DNA of 64,000 bases from an uncultured Lachnospiraceae bacterium. GTDB taxonomy: Bacteria > Bacillota > Clostridia > Lachnospirales > Lachnospiraceae. The translations under genes were made by a program, and so were the position numbers. The stretch lies in the NCBI GenBank assembly GCA_910579805.1, contig CAJTWM010000010.1, positions 51,406 through 115,405 on the forward strand, in the 5' to 3' direction. Under the pieces are notes generated by a model. That model had not been told where the DNA came from. It did not search any database and worked only from the letters and a program-made list of their open reading frames with translations. This document shows, in pieces, positions 34,239 to 43,114 of this stretch (within the stretch, counting starts at the first letter, position 1; every line of letters begins with the position of its first letter).

Positions 34239-34961
34239 TTAAGTGACTTCTACTCCGTAAAGCGCGCATAAACCTGCCAGATCCTTTGCCACGCCGTTGC
34301 CTATGGCGTTAAATTTCCACTGGCCGTTGTGCCGATAGATCTCTCCGATCATCATGGAAATAACGTTGGAGTAATATTCCTCCATTTTAAAGCTGACGAG
34401 CTCTTTTTGGGAGTCCGCATCCATGATCCGGACATAGGCGTCCCTGACCATGCCGAAATGAAGATTCTTTTCTAAGGCTTCGTGGATTGTTAAAACAAAA
34501 ACGATCCTGCTTACGCCGGCATCCAGCTTCGTAAGGTCGATGGCGACGCACTCCCTGTCCGCCCCCTGATCTGTCATAAATATTGTGCTGCCGTCGGGAC
34601 TCTTTGTCTGTCCGTAAAAAACAAACCATGCGTCGTCGGTCACTTTTCCAAGACCGTTTAACAAAAAAGCGGAAACGTCGATATCGCAGGCGGCGTTTCC
34701 TGTGTTCCAGCCAAGGCATACTTTAAGCCTGTTCAGCGCCCCCTGCGTTTTAAGGGGAATCTTCTGCCCCTTCTGTACGGTATGAAGAAGGGGCGGCATC
34801 GGTTTGGATACCGGAGCGGCGGCTGCCGTCTGGGCGGAACCTCTTTGGTTAACGGAGGCGATGGTCTGCGCCGATAAAGGTTTTTGTATTTTTTTCTGAT
34901 TGATAGATAAAACGGACTGTCTGTCGACGGCGCCGCCTGATATCATTGGAATGGAAACCAT
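34239..34961 (-). CDS. TerD family protein with N-terminal extension, copy 4
   Basis: 240 residues from ATG 34961; the frame is open to 35072, but the promoter at 35019-35047 lies inside that stretch, which rules out the longer form. Residues 1-60 are a flexible extension starting MVSIPMISGG and ending in a Pro/Ala-rich stretch. The TerD domain follows, with VQKGQKIPLKTQGALNRLKV, NAACDIDVSAFLLNGLG and TIHEALEKNLHFGMV. The metal loop is shorter than in copies 1 and 2 (CDIDVSAF). It forms a two-gene unit with AIM24, divergent from the main terD run. Confidence 0.9.
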   Translation of the reverse strand: MVSIPMISGGAVDRQSVLSINQKKIQKPLSAQTIASVNQRGSAQTAAAAPVSKPMPPLLHTVQKGQKIPLKTQGALNRLKVCLGWNTGNAACDIDVSAFLLNGLGKVTDDAWFVFYGQTKSPDGSTIFMTDQGADRECVAIDLTKLDAGVSRIVFVLTIHEALEKNLHFGMVRDAYVRIMDADSQKELVSFKMEEYYSNVISMMIGEIYRHNGQWKFNAIGNGVAKDLAGLCALYGVEVT

Positions 34962-35018
34962 GTTTTTTACCCCTATTTTAAGTTGACCGAGTTCATCATG
35001 TAGTACTGTGTTGGAAAC

Positions 35019-35047
35019 AATATAACAGACATGGGAGGAAGTGTCAA
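35019..35047 (-). promoter_or_regulatory. promoter of terD4-AIM24
   Basis: On the minus strand TTGACA (35047-35042) and TATATT (35024-35019) are 17 bases apart. It gives a leader of about 50 bases before ATG 34961. Confidence 0.75.
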
Positions 35048-35068
35048 CCGTGGGGCCGCGATTGGGGA

Positions 35069-35950
35069 TCATATTTGTTTCCGTACCGGAATCGCTTTAT
35101 ACAGGAGAAACGGCAGATCATAGTATAAATACAGAATTTTGTCCGAAAGGGAGGTAAAACGGCGGGTAGTCAGGAAACAGACCCGGTACCAAAAGCGGCT
35201 TGCAGACAGCGCCGCTTTCTTTTTCAGCCTGCGGAAAGGATTGCGGATGACGACAGGAGTACCAAACGTAAACGTAACGGTTCCGTCGCAGACGCAGACG
35301 TCGTCGCAGGCATAGCCGGTGGCGACCAATCCTTCGGCAAAAGCCATTGCCATATCATGGGAAGAGAAGGAGAGCGCAGCCTGCATGGACAAATCCGCGG
35401 GGGCAAAAAAGCGGACCGCTTTAAATCCGGCAAGCCGGCCCCACCCGCCGGATAGATCCAGAAGTTTTTCTTTTCCGGAATACAGGGAAAAGGCGGGCTT
35501 GGGCAAAGACGCCTGATCCCTGTCATAGGATGCGGATAAGGGGCGCTGGGAGTCAGGTATCACGTTATCCGTATGGCGGATCAGGATCGATCCCCAGACG
35601 GCAAATCCGTATTGGCCCTTATGAAATTCCATCGTCCAGATGTTTTCCAAATAGGCAAAACGGACTTGTAAAGTATCCAATGCCATGTTCGGGCGGGACG
35701 GCAGCGGCCCGGGAAAAATGTGGTGTGCGGAATCTTCGGTGTCAGGCAAGCCGGATGAGGCACAGGCGGACAAAAGATCGCCGGAGGGCAGACAGGAATA
35801 ACCGGAGGAGTGAAGCAGTTTCGTTAAAAGTCCTGCTTTTTCTTCCGTATGCATACGGTATATTTTGTGAGTGATGGCTTTGCTGCGAAAATGAAGCAAA
35901 GAGAAAAACAATAACAGGAGAAGGAGGGCAGTTGCAAAAAGAAGATACAT
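35069..35950 (-). CDS. membrane-anchored protein, possibly DUF4474-like
   Basis: 293 residues from ATG 35950, with AAGGA eight bases upstream. The N-terminus MYLLFATALLLLLLFFSLL is a membrane anchor or uncleaved signal. The mature part carries TMEFHKGQYGFAVWGS, LLDLSGGWGRLAGFKAVRFF and SHDMAMAFAEGLVATGY, which remind me of the DUF4474 family of Clostridia; this is from memory only. It ends just before the terD4 promoter, so read-through into terD4 is possible. Several cysteines (ACDDVCVCDG) stand out. Function unknown. Confidence 0.6.
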   Translation of the reverse strand: MYLLFATALLLLLLFFSLLHFRSKAITHKIYRMHTEEKAGLLTKLLHSSGYSCLPSGDLLSACASSGLPDTEDSAHHIFPGPLPSRPNMALDTLQVRFAYLENIWTMEFHKGQYGFAVWGSILIRHTDNVIPDSQRPLSASYDRDQASLPKPAFSLYSGKEKLLDLSGGWGRLAGFKAVRFFAPADLSMQAALSFSSHDMAMAFAEGLVATGYACDDVCVCDGTVTFTFGTPVVIRNPFRRLKKKAALSASRFWYRVCFLTTRRFTSLSDKILYLYYDLPFLLYKAIPVRKQI

Positions 35951-36055
35951 AGGCGGATTCCTTATAACGGCATTTAATATATCATATGAAATTAGGAGAA
36001 GGAGGGGACACTTGATCGGTTTCAGGGGCGGAGGAAATCATAAAAGAAATATAAA

Positions 36056-36107
36056 ACTATAGAAAGAGGTTGTCTCCTCATGTTATGATAATACTATAGA
36101 AAGAGGT
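36056..36107. repeat. 15-bp perfect direct repeat upstream of ABC exporter
   Basis: ACTATAGAAAGAGGT occurs at 36056-36070 and 36093-36107, a 37-bp period. It lies in the 287-bp region between the divergent membrane protein and the ABC transporter, which contains no gene. The spacing, about 3.5 helical turns, is compatible with a direct-repeat regulator site or a small duplication. Confidence 0.55.
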
Positions 36108-36237
36108 AGATTCTTTTAGCATTAAATTTAATAACAGGAAAGCGGCTGTGTGTATTGGGATTAGCTAACTTTGGTCTTAAGAAGAAACGGCCAGAGCGGT
36201 CATCATAGGAAACCGGATTGGGAAAAGGAGAGGAGAC

Positions 36238-36942
36238 ATGGGGGCATTCGTAGAATTTCAAGATGTCAGTAAAATATATCAGACAGGCGAAGTGTCTATT
36301 AAGGCATTGCACGATGTAAATTTTCAGATCGAAAAAGGCGAATTTTGCGTGATCGTGGGCGCGTCGGGCGCCGGAAAGACGACGATACTGAATATTTTGG
36401 GCGGTATGGATACGCTGACGGAAGGAAAGGTGTTTTTGGACGGAGACGAGATTTCCGCTTATAACAAGAAGCAGCTTACCGGTTACAGGCGGCATGACGT
36501 AGGATTTGTATTTCAATTTTATAATCTGGTACAGAATCTTACGGCGCTTGAAAATGTAGAATTGGCGGCGCAGATCTGCATCGACCCGTTGGATGCAGGC
36601 GAGGTCTTATGTGAAGTGGGGCTGGAGGACAGGATGAAAAATTTCCCTGCCCAGCTTTCCGGCGGCGAGCAGCAGCGCGTGGCCATCGCCCGGGCGCTTG
36701 CCAAGAATCCTAAACTGCTGTTATGCGACGAGCCTACAGGAGCGTTGGACTATAATACCGGAAAAGCGGTGTTGAAATTATTGCAGGATACCTGCAGGGA
36801 AAAGGGGAAGACGGTCATAGTCATTACCCATAATCAGGCGCTTACGGCAATGGCGGACCGAATCATTACGGTAAAGAGCGGTACCATCGTCAGTATGGTT
36901 CAAAATGATAATATCGTTCATGTAGAGGATATTGAGTGGTAG
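36238..36942 (+). CDS. MacB/LolD-type ABC transporter ATP-binding protein
   Basis: 234 residues. Walker A GASGAGKTT, signature LSGGEQQRVAIARAL, Walker B LLLCDEPTGALD and the switch histidine in VIVITHNQ are all intact. The order matches the MacB/LolD/BceA subfamily, which works with FtsX-type permeases and drives mechanotransmission rather than classical transport. The ATG has AGGAGAGGAG upstream. The permease begins 28 bases after its stop. Confidence 0.94.
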   Translation: MGAFVEFQDVSKIYQTGEVSIKALHDVNFQIEKGEFCVIVGASGAGKTTILNILGGMDTLTEGKVFLDGDEISAYNKKQLTGYRRHDVGFVFQFYNLVQNLTALENVELAAQICIDPLDAGEVLCEVGLEDRMKNFPAQLSGGEQQRVAIARALAKNPKLLLCDEPTGALDYNTGKAVLKLLQDTCREKGKTVIVITHNQALTAMADRIITVKSGTIVSMVQNDNIVHVEDIEW

Positions 36943-36970
36943 GTCAGCGAGAGAGAACGGAGGTTTCTTT

Positions 36971-39877
36971 ATGAGATCCATGATGGGAAAAACAACATTA
37001 CGGGAAATCAGGCAGAGTTTAGGGCGGTATCTTGCTATTTTTGCTATCGTGGCGCTGGGAGTCGGCTTTTTTGCAGGATTAAAGATCACAAAAACGGTCA
37101 TGGTAGAGTCGGCGGATGCGTATTTGGAAGAAAATCAGTTATATGACTACCGTCTCTTGTCTACCCTTGGTTTTGAGGAAGAAGATGTGGAGGCGTTTCG
37201 GGCGAAAGAAGACGTGCGCGCCGCGGAGGGAGCCGTAGATGCGGATATTCTTTATGTGAACGGTCAGGGAAACGAAGACGTTATCAAAGCCCATTCTTTG
37301 TTGAAAAATATAAACGGACTTAAGGTCACGGCGGGAAGACTGCCGGAAAAAGGGACCGAGTGCGTGGTGGATTCCAATCTTTATGAAGAAAGCGCGATCG
37401 GGAGTAAGATTGTGCTTTCGGAAAATAACGAAACGGAAGATCTGGAACGGTTTGCCTATAAAGAATATACCATTGTGGGCATGGCCCAATCCTCTGCTTA
37501 TATCCAGTTTGAAAGGGGGACTACGTCCCTTGGCAACGGCAGGGTCAGCGGTTTTATGTATTTGCTGCCGGAGGGATTTGCGGCGGAATATTATACGGAG
37601 ATCTATGTAAAATTTGACGAGGACTATCCGATCTATTCCAAAGAATATAACGATTATATAGAGGAGAAAGACAAGCTTTGGGAAACCTATTGTGAAGAGC
37701 AGGGGAATCGCAGATATCAGGCGATCGTTTCCGAAGCGGAAACCGAGCTTGCAGACGGAGAAGAAAAGTTAAAAGACGGCGAAAAGGAGCTTGCGGACAA
37801 TAAAACCCTTCTTGACAGGAAAGAAAAGGAACTTTCCGAGGCGCGAGGCGCTTTGGAAGAGCAAAAGGCGGCTCTTGGGGCAATGGGACAGGGGTCTGCA
37901 GGAGACCATCCGGTACAAGGCTATACAGGCATGACGGCACAGCAGGCGCAGGCGGCTCTGCAGCAGTTGGAAAGTGCAGAGGCACAGATTGCCGAGGGCG
38001 AAGCGGAACTGAAGAATGCCAGACTGCAGTTAGAAAAGGCCGAAGCAGAATGGGAAAAAAGCAGGCTGGAGATAGAAGAAGCTAAAAAAGAACTTGAGGA
38101 CGGCTTCGCGGAATATAACGACGCCTATGCGGAATTTGAAGAAAAGATCGGGGACGCCGAAGCCGAGTTTGCCGAGGCAAGGGAAGAGATCGAGGCGATA
38201 GAAAAACCGGATACCTATGTTCTTGGCAGGGATACCAATATCGGCTATGCCTGTTTTGAAAGTGATTCCAGTATAGTAGAGGGGATCGCCAATGTATTTC
38301 CGGTATTTTTCTTTCTGGTAGCGGCATTGGTCTGTATGACTACCATGAACCGTATGGTGGAGGAACAGAGAATGCAGATCGGCGTGTTAAAGGCGCTGGG
38401 CTATGGAGAAGGAAAAATCATGGGAAAATATCTGTTTTATTCGGGAAGCGCGGCGCTGACGGGCTGTATCGCCGGATATTTTCTCGGGATACATGTTTTC
38501 CCGCTGGTCATTTGGACAGCCTATGGGATGATGTATCAATTGGGCGATATCGTATATGCGTTTGACGCCGTCACGGCGTTGGTATGTCTGGTGTGCGCAT
38601 TGTTATGCTCCATGGGGACTACATGGGTATCCTGCAGGCGGGAACTGAAGGAAGTAGCGGCGGGACTGATGCGCCCGAAAGCGCCGAAGGCAGGAAAAAG
38701 AGTGTTTTTGGAACGGGTTCCTTTTATATGGAAACGGCTTAAATTTTTGTATAAAGTGTCCGTCAGAAATATTGTCAGATATAAGAAACGTTTCTTTATG
38801 ATGGTTATTGGAATCAGCGGTTGTACGGCGCTTTTAGTGACCGGATTCGGCGTAAAGGATTCCGTTACCAATATTGCGGACCAGCAGTTTAAAGAAATCC
38901 AGACTTACCAGCTTGGGATCACATTAAAGGACGGGATCGACGGCAGGGAGGCGGTTTCCGTCAAAGAATTGACGCAGGTGTTGGATTCTTATGGAGGAGA
39001 ATGGATCCCCGTACTGGAAACGACGATGGATATAGAGGCGGAGGGCAGTTTAAAAACAGTAAATCTGGTAGCCGTCGGAGAAACCGGACAGATCGGGAAC
39101 TATATTGATCTGCATACTCCGGAGGGAGAAAAGATCGAGTATCCGGATACGGGAAAGATCGTGGTCTGCGAAAAGATCGCGGAAAGACACCATCTGAAAA
39201 TAGGCGATACGATATGTCTGTATGACGAGGAGCAGAACCGGATCGAGGCGGTAGTAAGCGGTATCTGTGAAAATTATATTTATAATTATGCCTATGTGAA
39301 TGCAGAGACTTATAAAGAGGCGATGGGAGAACTGGCCTTTAAGAATATTTACGCCAATGTGTCTGAGGATTCGGACGTCCATACGGCGGGCGCCGCTGTC
39401 ATGAAAGCGGAAAATGTGACTGCCGTATCCGTTAATGAAGATATGCTGGTACGTTTTTCCAGTATGATGAGCAGCATGAATTATATTGTTTTCGTGGTGA
39501 TCGCCTGCGCGGCGGCGTTGGCCTTTATCGTGCTTTATAATCTGAACAATATTAATATTACTGAGCGGATCAGGGAGATCGCCACCATTAAAGTGCTGGG
39601 ATTTTACAGGAATGAAACGGCTTCTTATGTATTCCGTGAAAATATGGCGCTTACGGCGATCGGCTGTGCGGTAGGACTTCTATTGGGAAAACTGCTGCAT
39701 ATTTATGTGATGCATGAAGTGGATATCGACCTTGTGTCTTTCGACGTTCATGTGAGGACTGTCAGTTATCTTCTGAGTGTGATTCTTACCTTTTTGTTTA
39801 CATGGGTGGTAAACCGGATCATGTCGGGCAAGCTGGATAAGATCAATATGGCGGAATCGCTTAAGTCGGTAGATTAA
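36971..39877 (+). CDS. FtsX-family ABC permease with coiled-coil insert
   Basis: 968 residues from ATG 36971, where GGAGG fits. An N-terminal membrane segment (YLAIFAIVALGVGFFAGL) is followed by a large external region including a heptad-rich coiled coil (about residues 250-410, many EKELADN-type and LEKAEAEWEKSRLEIEEAKK-type heptads). Two FtsX blocks follow, one at 435-560 and one at the C-terminus (IREIATIKVLGFYRNE). Such permeases export or extract lipids, peptides or signals at the cell surface. The long coiled coil may reach cell-wall or partner proteins. Substrate unknown; no two-component genes adjoin it. Confidence 0.9.
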   Translation: MRSMMGKTTLREIRQSLGRYLAIFAIVALGVGFFAGLKITKTVMVESADAYLEENQLYDYRLLSTLGFEEEDVEAFRAKEDVRAAEGAVDADILYVNGQGNEDVIKAHSLLKNINGLKVTAGRLPEKGTECVVDSNLYEESAIGSKIVLSENNETEDLERFAYKEYTIVGMAQSSAYIQFERGTTSLGNGRVSGFMYLLPEGFAAEYYTEIYVKFDEDYPIYSKEYNDYIEEKDKLWETYCEEQGNRRYQAIVSEAETELADGEEKLKDGEKELADNKTLLDRKEKELSEARGALEEQKAALGAMGQGSAGDHPVQGYTGMTAQQAQAALQQLESAEAQIAEGEAELKNARLQLEKAEAEWEKSRLEIEEAKKELEDGFAEYNDAYAEFEEKIGDAEAEFAEAREEIEAIEKPDTYVLGRDTNIGYACFESDSSIVEGIANVFPVFFFLVAALVCMTTMNRMVEEQRMQIGVLKALGYGEGKIMGKYLFYSGSAALTGCIAGYFLGIHVFPLVIWTAYGMMYQLGDIVYAFDAVTALVCLVCALLCSMGTTWVSCRRELKEVAAGLMRPKAPKAGKRVFLERVPFIWKRLKFLYKVSVRNIVRYKKRFFMMVIGISGCTALLVTGFGVKDSVTNIADQQFKEIQTYQLGITLKDGIDGREAVSVKELTQVLDSYGGEWIPVLETTMDIEAEGSLKTVNLVAVGETGQIGNYIDLHTPEGEKIEYPDTGKIVVCEKIAERHHLKIGDTICLYDEEQNRIEAVVSGICENYIYNYAYVNAETYKEAMGELAFKNIYANVSEDSDVHTAGAAVMKAENVTAVSVNEDMLVRFSSMMSSMNYIVFVVIACAAALAFIVLYNLNNINITERIREIATIKVLGFYRNETASYVFRENMALTAIGCAVGLLLGKLLHIYVMHEVDIDLVSFDVHVRTVSYLLSVILTFLFTWVVNRIMSGKLDKINMAESLKSVD

Positions 39878-39911
39878 AGGATTTTGGCCATCTGCGGCGT
39901 TAGATCTTCCG

Positions 39912-40005
39912 GTCGCAGCCACCGCTGCGCCGTCGAAAATCTGCCTTGCAGATGAACGAATATCCTGCGTAGTTTTGCCAGATATCAACAAGACAAGACA
40001 CTAGG
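39912..40005 (+). repeat. family B dispersed repeat, copy B2
   Basis: 94 bp beginning GTCGCAGCCACCGCTG, matching B1 at 33377-33470 at both ends and in length. Its variable middle contains its own hairpin ATCTGC-CTT-GCAGAT. It lies between the ABC permease and the purA promoter. Confidence 0.65.
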
Positions 40006-40077
40006 ACAAACGACGTCAAGAAAATAAGGCGAGATCATATATTAGCAGAACTTATACAGAATATAAATAATATTGAT

Positions 40078-40106
40078 TTTACTTATAGGAATAAAAGGTG
40101 TATAAT
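40078..40106 (+). promoter_or_regulatory. purA promoter
   Basis: TTTACT (40078-40083) and TATAAT (40101-40106) are 17 bases apart. The predicted start near 40113 lies only about 13 bases before a terminator hairpin. Confidence 0.7.
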
Positions 40107-40125
40107 CAATAAGTAAAGAACAGGG

Positions 40126-40158
40126 AAAGCAGGTTTTTTACGGCCTGCTTTTTTCTTT
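40126..40158 (+). terminator. intrinsic terminator in the purA leader
   Basis: AAAGCAGG (40126-40133) pairs with CCTGCTTT (40144-40151), followed by TTTTCTTTT (overall T-rich through 40158). Because it lies downstream of the purA promoter, it may act as an attenuator; otherwise it ends read-through from the ABC genes. The remainder of 39878-40239 holds repeat B2 and a small hairpin at 40166-40190, and no gene. Confidence 0.65.
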
Positions 40159-40239
40159 TGGAGAGAATCCGCGACGCTTTTTGCGGATCGTGGAGCGCGT
40201 CTGTTAAGAACGCAGATGCAGAAAGAATGGAGGTATTTT

Positions 40240-41523
40240 ATGGTTAAAGCAGTAGTAGGTGCAAACTGGGGTGATGAAGGGAAAGGGAAGATCACGGATA
40301 TGCTGGCAAAAGAAGCGGACATTATCGTGCGCTTTCAAGGCGGTGCAAACGCAGGGCATACCATCGTAAACGATTACGGTAAATTCGCGCTCCATACTTT
40401 GCCGTCGGGCGTTTTTTACGGACATACGACCAGTGTGATCGGCAACGGAGTTGCGCTGAATATTCCGGTGCTTATGGAGGAGATCAAGTCGATCACCGAT
40501 AAAGGAGTGCCGGCGCCTAAAATTTTAGTTTCCGACAGGGCGCAGATCGTTATGCCGTACCATATTTTGTTCGACCAGTATGAAGAAGAGAGACTGGGAG
40601 GGAAGTCTTTCGGTTCTACAAAATCCGGTATTGCGCCTTTTTATTCTGATAAATATGCAAAGACCGGCTTTCAGGTGAGCGAGCTTTTTGACGAAGCGTT
40701 ATTAAAAGAAAAAACGGAACGTGTCTGTGAAGCTAAAAACGTGCTGCTGGAGCATTTATATCACAAACCTTTGCTCGATCCCAGGAAATTGCTTGAAACA
40801 TTACACGGATACAGGGAAATGATTGAGCCGTTTGTCTGCGATGTATCTTCTTTTTTGGACAGAGCGGTCAAAGAGAGAAAGACCGTGCTTTTAGAGGGAC
40901 AGCTTGGCACGTTAAAAGATCCTGACCACGGTATTTACCCGATGGTTACGTCTTCTTCCACTTTAGCTGCATACGGCGCGATCGGCGCAGGCATCCCGCC
41001 TTATGAGATCAGACAGATCATTACCGTATGTAAGGCATATTCTTCGGCAGTAGGGGCGGGCGCTTTTGTATCGGAGATCTTCGGAGAAGAGGCGGACGAA
41101 CTGAGACGCCGCGGCGGCGACGGAGGAGAATACGGGGCTACCACGGGACGTCCGAGACGGATGGGGTGGTTTGACTGTGTGGCTTCAAAATACGGCTGCC
41201 GTCTGCAGGGAACAACGGACGTTGCTTTTACCGTGCTGGATGTGTTAGGTTATCTGGATGAGATTCCGGTCTGCGTCGGATATGAGATCGACGGGGAAGT
41301 GACGACAGAATTTCCGGTAACGGCAAAATTGGAAAAAGCGAAACCGGTATTGGAAATACTGCCCGGCTGGAAGACGGATATACGAGGGATCAGGACTTAT
41401 GAGGAACTTCCCGAAAACTGCCGTAAATACATTGAATTTATTGAAGAAGAACTGGGATATCCGATTACTATGATATCCAACGGTCCGGGAAGAAACGATA
41501 TTATTTACCGTGACAAAGATTGA
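40240..41523 (+). CDS. purA: adenylosuccinate synthetase
   Basis: 427 residues from ATG 40240, with GGAGG upstream; an in-frame ATG at 40216 has none. It joins IMP and aspartate with GTP, the first step toward AMP. The start VVGANWGDEGKGKITD is the GTP-binding loop. QGGANAGHTI, EGQLGTLKDPDHGIYP and GEYGATTGRPRRMGWFD are family signatures. It completes the purine enzymes of the window although it is 30 kb away from purC-purF-purB, whose lyase acts on its product. The LysR gene starts 11 bases later. Confidence 0.96.
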   Translation: MVKAVVGANWGDEGKGKITDMLAKEADIIVRFQGGANAGHTIVNDYGKFALHTLPSGVFYGHTTSVIGNGVALNIPVLMEEIKSITDKGVPAPKILVSDRAQIVMPYHILFDQYEEERLGGKSFGSTKSGIAPFYSDKYAKTGFQVSELFDEALLKEKTERVCEAKNVLLEHLYHKPLLDPRKLLETLHGYREMIEPFVCDVSSFLDRAVKERKTVLLEGQLGTLKDPDHGIYPMVTSSSTLAAYGAIGAGIPPYEIRQIITVCKAYSSAVGAGAFVSEIFGEEADELRRRGGDGGEYGATTGRPRRMGWFDCVASKYGCRLQGTTDVAFTVLDVLGYLDEIPVCVGYEIDGEVTTEFPVTAKLEKAKPVLEILPGWKTDIRGIRTYEELPENCRKYIEFIEEELGYPITMISNGPGRNDIIYRDKD

Positions 41524-41534
41524 GGAACGCGTTC

Positions 41535-42419
41535 ATGGTAGCGAATTTAGAATACTATAAAGTATTTTACTATGTGGCAAAAACGGGAAGCTTTACCGCT
41601 TCGGCAAAGGAGCTTTCCGTGTCACAGTCGGCAGTCAGCCAGTCGGTAAAGCAGTTGGAAACGCTTCTTTCGGCAGTGCTTTTTAAGAGGACGGCAAAGG
41701 GAGTGCGGCTGACGGCGGAAGGAGAGCTTTTGTTCTCTTATGTACAAAAGGGGTATGAGCAGATAGAAACGGGAGAAAAAATGTTATCGCAGATGTTGAA
41801 TCTGGAACTGGGAGAGATCAGGATCGGGGCCAGCGATATGACGCTCCGTTTTTATCTGCTTCCTTTTCTTGAGAAATTCCATGAAAGCTTTCCTGCGATC
41901 AAGGTTACCGTTACGAATGGTCCTACGCCGGAGACGCTGAAATTTTTAAAGGAAGGAAAGATTGATTTCGGCGTGATAAGCACGCCTTTTGAAAAAGAGG
42001 ACGGGCTGGAGGCTGTCGAAGTAAAAGAAATCTACGATATCTTTGTGGCGGGAAGAAAATTCATCTCTTATAAAAACAGGACTTTGGATTTTAAAGATCT
42101 TGAGAAATTACCGCTTATTTTTTTAGAGGGAGCCACAAGCACAAGGATGTATATGGATGATTTTCTGCGGAAAAATAACGTCATGGTAAATCCCGAGTTT
42201 GAGCTTGCGACCAGTGATATGGTAGTACAGTTTGCAATGCGGAGCTTAGGCGTCGGATGCGTGGTAAGGGATTTTGCCAAAGAAGCCTTGGACAGCGGCC
42301 TTTTGTTTGAATTAAGGTTTAATAAAATGATACCGAAACGGTCGTTCTGCGTAGTGACGGATAAAAGAAGCGGCCTTTCGGCGGCGGCGAAGAAATTGAT
42401 TGATATATTGGATCTGTAA
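41535..42419 (+). CDS. LysR-family transcriptional regulator
   Basis: 294 residues from ATG 41535, with GAGGAA eight bases upstream; the frame also has TTG at 41520 inside that ribosome binding site. Residues 1-62 form the LysR helix-turn-helix (YYKVFYYVAKTGSFTASAKE then VSQSAVSQSVKQLE). The rest is the effector-binding domain. Close spacing to purA suggests one transcript, which is unusual because LysR genes are normally divergent from their targets. The ligand is unknown. Confidence 0.92.
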   Translation: MVANLEYYKVFYYVAKTGSFTASAKELSVSQSAVSQSVKQLETLLSAVLFKRTAKGVRLTAEGELLFSYVQKGYEQIETGEKMLSQMLNLELGEIRIGASDMTLRFYLLPFLEKFHESFPAIKVTVTNGPTPETLKFLKEGKIDFGVISTPFEKEDGLEAVEVKEIYDIFVAGRKFISYKNRTLDFKDLEKLPLIFLEGATSTRMYMDDFLRKNNVMVNPEFELATSDMVVQFAMRSLGVGCVVRDFAKEALDSGLLFELRFNKMIPKRSFCVVTDKRSGLSAAAKKLIDILDL

Positions 42420-42485
42420 AGCGATTTCACGCTTAATACTGAGCCTTCCGGCGGTATACGGGCAGGAAGGAATGGAGGAACGGAT

Positions 42486-43091
42486 ATGATAAAAACAGTT
42501 ATTTTTGATATCGGAAACGTATTGGCAGGATTTGCCTGGAAGGAATATTTTGACAGGTTTTCTTACAGTGAGGAAGTGAAGGAGCGGATCGGCAGGGCGA
42601 CGGTGCAGAGTCCGGTGTGGAACGAGTATGACAGGGGAAATCTAAGTGATGAGGAAGTGGTAGAAGCTTTTATAAAGAACGATCCGGGAATCGAAAAAGA
42701 GCTGCGGGAATCGTTAAACAATATATCGGGTATGCTGGTGCGCTATGATTATGCCATCCCGTGGGTCAAGGCTTTAAAGCAGAGCGGATATCAGGTACTC
42801 GTACTGTCTAACTTTTCCCACAAGGCGGTGGCGGACTGCGGGGAGGTATTGGATTTTCTGCCTTTTACGGACGGAGGGATACTTTCCTATCAAGACCATG
42901 TGATCAAGCCCCAGCCCGAAATTTATGATCTGCTGATGGAAAGGTATGGTCTTGTGCCGGAAGAATGCGTGTTTATGGACGACACTCTCGTCAATGTAGA
43001 GGCGGCCCAAAAAGCCGGAATCCATGGGATTCATTTTCGTGATAAAGAACAGGCTGAAAAAGAGCTGCATGATTTGGGCGTCGCATACTGA
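42486..43091 (+). CDS. HAD-IA family hydrolase
   Basis: 201 residues. Motif I is FDIGNVLAGF (the second position after DI is unusual but is seen in YihX-like phosphatases), motif II is LVLSNFSHK, the lysine is in HVIKPQPEIYDLL and motif IV is CVFMDDTLVNVEAA. It most resembles the small sugar-phosphate phosphatases of the YihX type. The ATG has GGAGG upstream. The gene is convergent with the small membrane protein gene. Confidence 0.88.
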   Translation: MIKTVIFDIGNVLAGFAWKEYFDRFSYSEEVKERIGRATVQSPVWNEYDRGNLSDEEVVEAFIKNDPGIEKELRESLNNISGMLVRYDYAIPWVKALKQSGYQVLVLSNFSHKAVADCGEVLDFLPFTDGGILSYQDHVIKPQPEIYDLLMERYGLVPEECVFMDDTLVNVEAAQKAGIHGIHFRDKEQAEKELHDLGVAY

Positions 43092-43114
43092 CCGTCCGTA
43101 TGGCAGAAACTGCG

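Noticed and set aside
34962..35072. N-terminal extension of the fourth TerD
   Set aside because: It contains the promoter at 35019-35047, so it cannot be translated from that transcript.
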